Origin: Flammulina velutipes
Taxonomy: Eukaryota > Basidiomycota > Agaricomycetes > Agaricales > Physalacriaceae
Reading direction: 5' to 3'
DNA length: 64,000 nt
Assembly: GCA_011800155.1 (NCBI GenBank)
Contig: CM022371.1
Span: 2,852,001-2,916,000 of the forward strand
Under the pieces are notes generated by a model. That model did not search any database. It saw only the letters and a program-made list of their open reading frames with translations, and had not been told where the DNA came from. Below are positions 43,312 to 53,456 of this stretch, piece after piece. Within the stretch, counting starts at the first letter, position 1. Each line of letters opens with the position of its first letter. A program made the position numbers and the translations under genes.

Positions 43312-45886
43312 ATGGCACAGAAACGCGTCAGGAAGACTAGCATCAAGAAGGGGCCTAAGAAAGCCGCGGGGAAAGGTTTGCATAATTCAGAGTCTGAAAG
43401 ACATCACTGACGAGTCGTCCCTAGGAAGGAAACGACAGAAGATTGCTCATGACGCTGGGCCGGGACCTTTGAATATTGTTGAAGCGCAGAAGCAGAGGAA
43501 ACGTGGGATATTGGAACGCGTTGCGGATGTTCCGGTGGATATTCTTTGCGAGGTATCTTTATGACGAATCCTCTAATATGTCTTCCTCGTTTATTCACGC
43601 GATTCATACTTAGATCATGTCGCATCTCTCCCCAAAGGACCTCCTGTCTCTCACCAAAACCTCTAGAGATCTCGAGGCGTTCTTGACAGACAATGCTTAT
43701 TCATGGATCTGGCTTCAAGCGAGAAACTTCCAGGAGCCGGAGCTGCCTCCCCTTCCAAGAGGCTTCAGGGAGTATGAGTATGCTAATCTGGTGTTCGACA
43801 CGCATTGCCATGTATGTCCAACCTCAGTTAGGCATATTCAATTTGACACGTTATGTTACAGGAATGTGAACAACCTTCGGCGAAAACTGTATTGTGGACG
43901 GCAAAGGTGCGGTTGTGTGGCAAGTGCTTCGAGGATGAGTCAGTGTGCGTATTATCCCTCTATGTCTATTCAATCAATGTTTGTATCTGACACTATGGCA
44001 TATGTAGAACATCCTTCGAGATGCCGGAGTGGGTCGACCCGATTCTGGAAGAGGTCTCTCGTCACGTCAACCCAAAATATGCCCCCAAACCTATTAGTAT
44101 AAATGTCCGGGCTAGGTCCAGGAGAGATCAGAGTCTCACCAACTCTGCACCCCGTTCGTACCATTCTATTGCACCACTCACGTTCACCATTGACCGGACT
44201 GTATAGATGTGTGGTACTTGAACGGTGCCGACGAGCTGATGGCACAGTTGGAAGAGTTGAAGCAAAGTGGCGACCATGCCAAAATCCAGGAATGGCTGGA
44301 CGAAAAGAAGTCAGAGGCTAAAGATGGGGTCAAGGCGAGTGGCTCACCTGGGTGTATACCATTGAAATTATACTGACAACAGTTCTTGCAGCTTTGCGAA
44401 GCGCTGAACGCATTTACTGTCTTCATGCAGAATAGACGTTATACCGAGTTAAAAGCCCTTCGTCATGAGCGAGGGCGCAGGTAAGCATCGTAGAGGCGTG
44501 GTAGTATTCACATACTGACTTTGCATAGCGTGATGAAGCGTCTAAAAGCAGCGGGCTGGGAAGCAGAAATAGCGTACAGATGCACATCAGAAGAAATCCT
44601 ACAGAACGAGCTCGTGGACCAACCAAAACCTTTAACCGACAAAGGTATGGTTTCCCAACGACTTTTTATCATCACTGACATATGTACCATACAGCCTGGA
44701 AAGATATAGAACATACCCTAACTCCATACCTCGAAAAGATACGCGTAGAACTCAAGGCCGAATCGCATGCAAAAGTCCTCAACGCGCGCATCCGACTCTT
44801 CTCTGAAAAATACAAACACCTGGTCGCAGATCTCCCAGTCTCCCCTCCCATCAACGACATCATCCGGTACACCCCCTTCAAGGAACTCATATTCGACACC
44901 GTGACCACTGGCAAACACCAAAAACAAATCGACCCCTCCCAGATCGACGAAGCCCTCCACCTCCACCTCTCCCCAACCTGCACGAAATGGCGCTCATCCC
45001 ACGAAGACACTCTCACCTCAATGCTCACCTCATCAACACAACCAGACCTATCACTAGCCACAAACGCCTTCCAATGCCTCACCTGCTCCTCTCTTCTCAC
45101 CTACCCCGCTCTCCTCCTACATCCCTGTTACCGCTCTCATATCAATAACCGCGATGCCGCCAACCTCACCCAATCTAGTTCCGTGAAGTTCTTCTACCAC
45201 GTGCCGTATGAGTGGACGAAGCGGCAGCTGGAGAGGGTGATCATGGCGTGTGGGCTCGATACGGCGTGTGCGACGGCGGGGGAGATGGATGGGTTGGATG
45301 TGTTCGTGTATTGCGTTCCATGCAGCAAAGCGGGTAAATGGCGGGAACCGGATGAGCGCGCGTCGCGCCGGTCTAATCCGTCGACGTTTGCTTTTCGGTG
45401 GAATGACGCTGCGGTGCGTATACTACTTTTACTTGCTTTATATTTGGATTCATGTATTTGAAGGCAATGCGACATATTGTTCATGATGGGGGTTCCCCGT
45501 CTTGGGCAGTTCTACCGGACGGTGATCTTCTCCGGGCTGTGAGGAAGGAGGATTCACGCCGTAATTTCGGAGGGCTCGATGAATACCTACGTCGTGTCAA
45601 GTGTCTTCGTTGTGACGAACAGCATATATATGATGTAGACAAGATGGACGAACATCTCTTATCTGCGTGCGTCCCATCTCTAGCTGACAGTGACTGGAAT
45701 TTCCTGACAACTATTTACAGTCATGAGATTAAGGTAACCCGCTATGAGCGGGTTGTACCCACCTACTATCGACTTCATATAACGCCTGAGCGGTATGTAA
45801 AGCCTGTGTGCTATGTTGTACAACCTCGTGATGGAGGAGGGTTCAATGTAACTGTGACAGACAGGCTGAGAGCGCATGTGGCGTGA
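43312..45886 (+). CDS. F-box protein with C-terminal Cys-pair/zinc-finger-like motifs (family member 4)
   Basis: Complete member on the plus strand, starting MAQKRVRKTSIKKGPKKAAG, with about ten introns. The F-box is LERVADVPVDILCE|IMSHLSPKDLLSLTKTSRDLEAFL, then PPLPRGFREYEYANLVFDTHCH, ECEQPSAKTVLW and VRLCGKCFEDE. VWYLNGADELMAQLEELKQ, FTVFMQNRRY and LWKD-type helices follow, then FQCLTCSSLLTYPALLLHPCYRSH and RQLERVIMACGLD. The closing finger-like motif is VKCLRCDEQHIYDVDKMDEHLLSA|H, ending TVTDRLRAHVA. Splices are canonical except a GC donor after DGVK (near 44335), conserved with members 1 and 2. Codon use is C-rich from 44.69 to 45.18 kb and G-rich from 45.2 to 45.48 kb. Probable SCF adaptor. 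Confidence 0.75.
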
Positions 45887-45928
45887 TATATTTAGCATTT
45901 GTAGTATTCATCTATGTACTTGTAGCTC

Positions 45929-46240
45929 TCATCTATTTATCATGCATGAAATGGCGACCTCCTCCGCAGGGAGAGAAATGTTGTTGGTTCGCGTGAGATG
46001 GGAGAATGTGGGGTCGCTGTTAAAGATGTCCGGCTCGCCAACAGAATGGGAAATGAGTCGATGCCAGCGGTTTGCGCATGGACATCCAGATGTAGTCCAA
46101 GGTTCTAGTGAAAATTCAGCATACAAGTAGCAAAGATATTGTGTTGGCTTTAAATACCAGACATGGTGTGATGGGCGCGTTGGGACAGACTTCTCTAGAT
46201 GCAGGTATTTAGCAAGTAGAGTTTAGCACAGCCACCACCG
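45929..46240 (-). pseudogene. Relic of a third coiled-coil F-box gene (promoter plus N-terminal head)
   Basis: On the minus strand the Cys-rich head is recognisable (SGCPCANRWHRLISHSVGEPDIFNSDPTFSHL ... LPAEEVAIS), matching copies at 9976 and 17875. The upstream promoter blocks remain (TGGTGGCTGTG at 46227-46237; GCGCGTT-like at about 46172; CATGTCTGGTAT at 46155-46166). It ends within the coiled-coil start (MINR), directly abutting the 3' end of F-box member 4. The F-box and LRR part are missing. Confidence 0.7.
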
Positions 46241-46411
46241 TCGTTTTGTTACATCTTGACTGGACGCGCCAAGTCCACGACATAGAGCTCTACCTGTACC
46301 ATAGACCCGTACCATAGAATCTTATTTCCGGTAGTTCGTTCCAACTTCCACTTAAGAATGGCGCCACGATCACGAAATTGGATGCCACCACTTTGTACGA
46401 GTGTTACGTGA

Positions 46412-46818
46412 CACAACAGGGGATACATATTTCCTCAGCCAAGGAAATAGATGAGGAAATGACTTGAGGAAAAAGAGATTATCTAGGCATAAAACGGGCT
46501 GAGGAAGTGAGCTTTCCTTGGACGAGTAAGTGGATGAGGAAATCCCTTGTCCTCGTTACTTTCTTCGGCACAGAAAGGTTGATTTCCTCGGCGGCCCGGC
46601 CCGGCCCACTGAGGAAACGGATGAGGAAACCAGGCTGCTGAGGAAACTGCTCGGGAAACTGTAGAGGAAAGCCTCGAGGAAGTCTTACTTCCTCCTCAAT
46701 TTCCTCTCATGAGGAAATATCATTTCCCTTGCTGAATAAACTGGTGAGCAAAGTAGATTTCCTCAATCTATTTCCTCACCTATTTCCTCTGCCGAGGAAA
46801 CCCACGGCCCCTGTTGTG
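46412..46818. mobile_element. 407-bp TIR element with GAGGAAA/TTTCCTC array (MITE or foldback type)
   Basis: Perfect inverted ends CACAACAGGGG (46412-46422) and CCCCTGTTGTG (46808-46818), flanked on both sides by TGA, a possible 3-bp target-site duplication. Imperfect inverted homology continues inward for about 60 bp. Inside are about 15 exact copies of GAGGAAA, nine on one strand and six on the other, plus near-matches. There is no coding frame, so it would need an enzyme in trans. It lies between the F-box relic and the Rtc3-like gene. Confidence 0.7.
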
Positions 46819-47079
46819 TGAATCCGGCGTAGCATCTACTAGAGTTTGTCGTCGTTCCGTCGAAGTCCTCGTACATACGACGTTGGTTAGTTGACGAACA
46901 CGGTTCACGGCGTTTCTCGACCCAGAATCATAATGACTCACTGATGGGCGCGTGACGCAATTGCCAAGGCTCCAGATCCTACGTCATCGTTTCCGGGGTA
47001 TAAAGCGGACGGTTCAATCGCTGTCTCTTTCTTACACACACCATCGATTCAAATCCAATCCAAATCCACCAATCCAACA
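46819..47079 (+). promoter_or_regulatory. Promoter region of the SBDS-N/Rtc3-like gene
   Basis: TATAAAG at 46999-47005 lies 75-81 bp before the ATG, followed by a pyrimidine-rich CTCTTTCTTAC tract typical of fungal start regions. Nothing else seen. Confidence 0.5.
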
Positions 47080-47658
47080 ATGGCCAAATCCCTCAGCAAA
47101 GTCATCTACAAGCCCGACTCTCAGTCTACTGACGAGTACGTTGTCGTCGTCGATACCGAAGAGGTGCGTCTTTTAGTTGTGAAGTGGTATGGATCCTCAT
47201 CGATTATCTTTCTAGTACAAGAAATGGCTCGCTGGTGGTGAGTTTATTCGTCCTTTACATGCTCTAGACTTACTGAGACGCGTCTAGACACGTAAATCTC
47301 GTCTCGCCCTTTTGCGCTACGTGTACTAATCAGTCTATTGTAGTACCATCCCATTAGCTGAAGTCGTAGACTGTACGCCCACTACCTTCCTCTCACTACT
47401 AGTCCTAACATCTTTTCAGCCTTCGAGGTTCTACACTCAGGCCAAGGCCCTCAAGGCATCCTCGGCAAACCCTCCAACCAACAACTTGACACCATATTCG
47501 GTACTTCCAAGGACATCGACGTCGTCACCAAGATCCTTAAGGAGGGCAGACATCAGGTCACTGAGGGCGTGAAGAACTCCACCTTTGGCACTACGAACGC
47601 GACCAGAGGAAGCGCGGTCATTGACACCAAGGGCAAGAACTCTTCGGGCATATATTAG
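47080..47658 (+). CDS. SBDS N-terminal-domain protein (Rtc3-like), with a 4-nt micro-exon
   Basis: Exons 47080-47163, 47216-47237, 47288-47291, 47344-47372 and 47420-47658 total 378 nt, or 125 aa. It starts MAKSLSKVIYKPDSQSTDEY, with VVVVDTEE|YKKWLAG|DT|TIPLAEVVD|SFEVLHSGQGPQGILGKPSNQQLDTIFGTS. This fits the stand-alone SBDS-N fold of yeast Rtc3, an RNA-metabolism/stress protein. The third exon is only ACAC. Without it the frame breaks; with it the protein reads KKWLAGDTTIPLAEVVDSF, as expected for the family, and every intron is 47-52 nt. The C-terminus is a low-complexity Asn/Thr/Gly tail. Confidence 0.82.
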
Positions 47659-48080
47659 GCGTCCAGCTGTAATTATGGGGACGGGGAGAAGTGAAAGCAC
47701 GCTCAATAGTTGTATCATAGTCAATCGCACCGATTCGTTGTTACTAGTACACTACGTGTGTTCAGGTACGATGAGTTCACGCCCAGCGTCTGGCCGGTAC
47801 TGCAGCTCGTGGCTGGTTCCTTGGCTGTTCTCAAGGTAGTAAGCTCTCCACAGCCGTGGCCCTATCATACTAATTGGAGTCTACTAGAAGCTCATAACAT
47901 TGCAGTGGTAGTGTACTGCCCTCTCAAAAATTGCACGAGTTCAAATTTCGAAAAATTGTGGCACTGGTGGCTATGCATCGGATCAATGTCTCACTGTACA
48001 GCATCTCTGCCGCCACAATAAAGAGGCCATCATATTTCTCAATCACATCTTGTTTCCTAACGCCCATCTCATCTCACTTC

Positions 48081-49823
48081 ATGTCGAACTATCTTCCACC
48101 TCCCGGCGCTCCCCCAAACTACGGGTCCGGACCTGGGACGCCACAATTTGCCCCTCCTCCTGGTCCTCCCCCTGGCGCATACGTAAATGAAACCCTATAT
48201 TTAACTTGCAAACAACTAACTCTTAATGTAGGGATCCGTAAGTCCGAGATGTGATACTAAACGATATCTAATGACTTACTTATCTCTTTAGGCGCCTCCA
48301 ATGCCAAGTGCACCACAGATGCCCATGGTTTGTCCACATCTAACATCGAGTGCTCGCCTATTGAGATTCATGTCTAGGACCCCTCTGCTCTATCTTCGTA
48401 CCCACCGCCCCCTCAAGGCTTTCCTCAGCCCCACCAAGGCTTTGGCTACACGCCACAAGAGCCACAGGTCGTGCTCTACCTCGGGGCGTTCTGTCCAGGC
48501 CCGGGCGTCCTCCCCGCCCGCCACTTTGACGCCAACTTTAATGTGGAAGAGGCCTACGAGGCTTTGCGTGGCGCCACAAAAGGCTTGGGATGCAACAGAG
48601 ATAAAGGTCAGCCTTTTCATTGTCCGCCTTTCAAAGCTTACGATTTCTAACCCGATGTCCAGTCATCAAGACTCTCGCCCCGCTCACGCCAATGCAGATG
48701 GTCGTTCTTCAACATGCGTTCACCACGAAGCTCGGCAAGTCTCTAGGGCCGTTGTTGGACAGCGAACTCGGTTCTGTAATGGGAGGGAAAACGAACCTCA
48801 AGTGAGATTCAATTTTCCAGAATGCCCTTGGCCTTGGCTTAACGTGTTATTAGAGAACTCGTTCATGGGCTTGTCTTGGGGCCCTTGCTCTGTGATGCTT
48901 GGATCACACATCGTGCGCTCAAGGGAATGGCGTTAGTTTATGCCTCTTTTAAATTCATTTTGTCCTGATCCTTTGATCTATCCAGAACGAAGGAAGCCCT
49001 CCTCAACGAGCTTATCCTTGGGCGAAGCAACGAGGAAATCCACCTATTACTCAAAGCCTACCCACTCATCGCAGAAGGACGTCCCCTTCTCGTCGATATT
49101 CAAGGCGACCTGAGCGGTAAGACAGAGCGCCGTACGTGAATCTCGATCTTCCTCATCGTTCTCCTCTAATCATGCCTTTTCTGAAGTGTTTACGATGGCA
49201 CTGGCCGCATCGAGAGAAACGAACCTACAGCCTGACCACAACGCCGTCGCACAGGATGTCGAGACGCTATACAAAGCTGGCCAGGGAACGGTCGGCACAG
49301 ACGAGATCGTGTTCTGTAATATTCTCGTTAACCGGTCGCCGGCGCACCTTGCAGCACTGTAGGTGTTCCTTTTCTCGATTGGATCGCGCTCTGATTGTGG
49401 TCCGTAGAACTGCGGCCTATGGCAACAAGTACAAGAGCCTGACGAAGATCATAAAGTCTGAATTTAGGGGTCATATGCAGAGCGCGCTTTTGCACATCGT
49501 CAAGGGCGTCAAGCCTAAACGCGCTCAATACGGAGAGGGTGTTTGGAGAGACGCGAAGCTTATCGAGCAATCTATGAAGGGTCTGGGGACAGATGATTTG
49601 GCGCTCATGTCAAGGTATGAGCTTTACAGCCTTTTCGTGTTGTTGGAGTTGCTCACCTTTGGACAGGATATTGCGGGCGTCGTGGAATCCTGCTAGGATG
49701 AAGCAGATCAAGGTCGCGTATGAGGCCCGGTACGGCAAGAGTCTTGAGAAGAGGGTGCGCAAAGAGCTCAGCAGTGGTGAGTACCTAGACCTGTTAGTGT
49801 TGCTCATGGCCAAAGGCGTGTGA
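48081..49823 (+). CDS. Annexin
   Basis: Ca2+-dependent phospholipid-binding protein. Starts MSNYLPPPGAPPNYGSGPG, a Pro/Gly-rich head like those of animal annexin A7/A11 and the PEF gene above. Annexin repeats follow: HFDANFNVEEAYEALRGATKGLGCNRDK; VIKTLAPLTPMQMVVLQHAFTTKLGKSL; TKEALLNELILGRSNEEIHLLLKAYPL; ETLYKAGQGTVGTDEIVFCNILVNRSPAHLAAL; and AKLIEQSMKGLGTDDLALMSR|ILRASW...RVRKELSSGEYLDLLVLLMAKGV. Type II calcium loops (GxGT-(D/E)) are clear only in the last repeats. The head contains a 6-nt micro-exon, GGATCC (48232-48237), encoding Gly-Ser. Start and stop are well fixed. Likely roles are membrane trafficking or repair. Confidence 0.88.
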
Positions 49824-50017
49824 GGAACAGCGAGATATCAAATATTACCATCTTTATCGTTTGTACAGTGTATTCTATCGTAATCAAGCAACTGTTCAGT
49901 GTACAGTGTGATTCGATCGATCTAATATGCCAAACTACGTGAACTACTACTATACTTACAATACTTGAACATGACCAAAAGATATAAAAGAGTGTGAATG
50001 CACTAGGAGATCGAAGA
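49824..50017. other. Convergent intergenic region
   Basis: About 190 bp, AT-rich, between the annexin stop and the GH71 stop on the opposite strand. It presumably holds overlapping 3' UTRs. Confidence 0.45.
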
Positions 50018-53013
50018 TCAGAGCAGCAAGCCCCAGATGGTACGGTACGTAGGTGCTGCATCACGTCGCGTGAGGCCTATCCCAGGCGCCGTGTAGACAT
50101 TCGCTCTCCAACCATCGCCACATTTCTGACTACTGTCACCTACCCAAATTCCAACCGTCAGAACACAAACTCGAAATGAAGCCGGAGCCAGAACTCACCC
50201 TCACAAGGCATACTGCATTGCGATGCTGCCACCGCCACACCCGAACCGCCAGTCTTGTAGACAACATCCCCACACATGCACTGGTACCCATACTCTGTGG
50301 CAGCGATGGTGTACTGGTGATCCGCGCAATATTGGATACACGTCTCTGTGGTCATCCCCGTAATCTCTGTCGAGGCACCTCGGAGCAAACGGTCGGAGCT
50401 GTCGGTGTAGCAGCCTCTGCTGGTCCAGGTGGCGGCTGATACAGGGACGGAAACAGGTGGCGTCCCCTTTCCATAGACGGAAAGAGTCCATTCACCTCCA
50501 CATATCTTCGTACGCGAGCCGCCGCAGGGCTTTGCACATTTGGAGGAGTCGATCGGCTTGCCTGTCGCGCCATTTCTAGTGAGAGATTTGCCACAGTAGC
50601 CTGTTCAAAACTCGTAAGTAATGGATACGCTAGAATCCACCCGTGATATACCCACATTCAGTCCTGGAACGTGAAATATAGGTTTAGTTCAGGCAGGTCG
50701 ACGATGAAGGCTCTAGCTTACCCATTTTCCACACCTGCATAGGCGTAGCCTTTACAGAATGTTTTACATCTGTTTGGAGTCATGTTCGAGGCTTGGTACG
50801 ACCGACTGGTGAGAGCACGGCGTGTTCCAGTCGTGCCTTCTGGATAGCAGCCAAAATAAGACCACTTAGACGAAGAGGTGGTAGTGCTAGTACTACTAGG
50901 AATGGCCGTAACTGTAACGGTGGGCGTCGTAACTTCGCCACCACCTAAAACATCACTGAGCATGTGTAGAGTGACACCCATAACAGATACCAACGTACGA
51001 GCAACGGAAGAGTAAACATTGTAGTTATCTATCCTGAAGATCAGAGGGGAAAGTATACACAGCAAAACCACGTACACTTATTAGTTGTGAGACTGTACGC
51101 AAAATCGGTTGGGTTTTGGTAAACGACGACTTTTCCATTCCTAACCATCTGTACCATCATTTGACCGGGATGGAGACCAATCCTTAGTTTAGAGGCACCC
51201 GCCTTGACTTGGAAGTCTTCCCGGTAGCTGCCAATTCCGAGAGTGACTGTGGCGTCGCTTGTTGCCATTACCACGGCAAACATGTATTCCTATGTTTTAT
51301 GTCAAAATGGTATGTAATATATAACTAGTAGGCGTGTACGCACCGTAGCCCAATCGTAACCATTTGGTTTTACGCCGATGGGGTCCTGGGGAGCGTCCGC
51401 CCAGTACGGATGAGGACGAGCCCAGAAGTAAATGGCATCTTGCTGTTAAATCATTCAACATGGGCGTTATCATAATAAAATCGCCCAATGACTCACAGTG
51501 ATTGTGGGATATGTTCCTGTCTTGAACGCGGTGATGTAGTATTGGGAAAGATCAAAGAAGGCAGTGTGGGGAAAGTCTTTTGCCCAATAGGTACCTGGCA
51601 TCCATAAGCTATCCATTCAATAACATATTATTAGAAGACTGAACTAACCTTCTGGCTGAGCACCGCCAAAGGGACCGAAGCTGTACAGTGTTGGTTCAGT
51701 GACAGTCATGTCGAGCGACATAAAACTCTCACTAGTCTGATTCGCCCCAATCATTCCTAGAGAGGTATAAGAAAATTGTTCGACTCTCCTAAAGTTGAGC
51801 ATACCAAGTAACCATCTCCACAAAAGTCAGCTCGTTCCGCATTTCTACCAATTGCTCCCATCGATTAGCGATTAGCCAATCATCCCCACGCTGGTAGAAG
51901 TTCTTGTTGGCCCAGGTATAATGAGTGCTTCAAGTTATCCCTTATCAGCGTTGGCGCGTCGATGATATCTTCATTACTCACTACATCCACATGCTGACTG
52001 TCGTCGCATAACGACTACCCAACTGGCTGATATCTGAAAGGACTGTAGGTAAAAGATGTTTGAGGATAGATGGACAAGGACATACAGTAGCGGTCGTCAG
52101 CTGTCTGTTTTGGATCTATCAGCGTTGCACTACTCAACGAGCATAAAAGACGTACGGTCTTTGCTTCGTTTGTTTGAGGCCACGCACATCCCCAACTAAT
52201 GGCGCTCAGTCAAAGATAGTACTGGATAGTACTAGTCCCAAAGACTTACCAAAGCCAAGAATCCAAGAAGGACCAGGCGTCGTTGAACTGGCCTTCAAGT
52301 CCCCACATGAACGGCATGAGATAGGCTCCCGTCTCAGCTTTCATTCTCCGCCATTCGGAGGAAGACAGACAGCTCCCGGCGTAGCTCGACAGCATTGGGC
52401 GTCCATTGTAGTAAAACTGAGACGAAGAACTCTTGAATTCGTTGAAGTACTCGATGGTCGTTGAAGCCGTGCTGCAGTCGAATACACTATAATCAAAGGA
52501 GATGAAGATTTTCACGTTCGTGCCCTCGGCTGCTTTGTATGCGGAGCGAACTTGGTCGCGTTGCCACTTGTCTGGGCCAATGTTCAAAGCTATGGCATCT
52601 CTGAATGGTTTGGTGAGGAAGGAGCTAAGCGCGAGTGCATCAGGGAACTTACACGCCTTTGGCTCCAATTTGTGCGACGTCGTCTTTCCAGTTAGCGAGA
52701 GTATAAGGGTAGGTATCTGTACAAAATGAGTAAACCCCCACATGTGGCATAGCTTTACTCACTGCCGACGATCTGTAAAGAGAAGAAGCGTACATGAAGA
52801 GTTCATAGAATGAAATGGTAGAGTACGTACATGATGCATGAAGACATATTTAGTATCGCCACGTTTCGTCAGTCCTATCTCGGTGGCGTTGTAGAGTGTC
52901 TCTGAGTCGGACAGTGCATGATTGTGGCTAGACCGCTGAGACAGGCGAGATAGAATGGTTGGGATGAAGAGGAGGGCTAGCGTTGGGATTCGAACAAAGA
53001 GAGTGAGGCGCAT
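50018..53013 (-). CDS. GH71 alpha-1,3-glucanase (mutanase) with two C-terminal WSC domains
   Basis: Predicted secreted wall enzyme hydrolysing alpha-1,3-glucan. Signal peptide MRLTLFVRIPTLALLFIPTILS (ATG 53011-53013). GH71 signatures: YVFMHH|IVG|NTYPYTLANWKDDVAQIGAKGV|DAIALNIGPDKWQ, VKIFISFDYSVFD, FYYNGRPMLSSYAG, RGDDWLIANRWEQLVE, and FVEMVTWN. After a Thr/Ser linker come WSC 1 (WSYFGCYPEGTTGTRRAL ... ENGTECYCGKSLT ... CGGEWTLSVYG) and WSC 2 (WTSRGCYTDSSDRLLRG ... YQCMCGD ... CEGDSSQKCGDGWRANVY). Two micro-exons are required: ATCGTCGGCA (52763-52772, 10 nt) and GACTGAAT (50656-50663, 8 nt). The final intron uses acceptor gggtag. The end is TIWGLLL. Confidence 0.87.
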
Positions 53014-53456
53014 AATGAATGACAGTGGGTAACCTCAGGGAATTCCTTCGAGGTCTACTGGGTCCAGCAAACGGTGGGAGAAAAGAAAGATGTAAACTGC
53101 CTTGTCCATTGTCACCTTTTAAGAGTCTTATGCGTTGACGTGCTCCTAACTGAGTATCCGTCAAACCGGAGGAAAACAAGGAACCAGTGTTAATGCTCAA
53201 AGCATAGTCGTTGTAAGAACGTTGCAGGACCAGGCTAACGAGGACCAGCCGTAACCACGATAAACACATCGCATTCGCGAGCTTCGAAGACGCTTGAGAT
53301 TCGTGTTCCATCCTCCGCCCTAACAAGCGCGCCACAGGGCAAGCGGAAGGAGATATAGATAAATGAAAGGGGTGCGGAACCAAAAAGTTGTTGTTTGAGC
53401 TTGTTGTTTTTGGTTTGCGAGCTTGCTACCAAAAATAATAATTACTGTACTGTATG
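53014..53456. other. Spacer between GH71 start and lipin stop
   Basis: About 440 bp. It holds the GH71 promoter and the lipin 3' UTR. The frame 52928-53383 (-) overlaps the GH71 start region and has no motif. Confidence 0.45.

Noticed and set aside
52928..53383. 151-aa minus-strand frame upstream of GH71
   Set aside because: Overlaps the GH71 first exon in another frame and lacks motifs.
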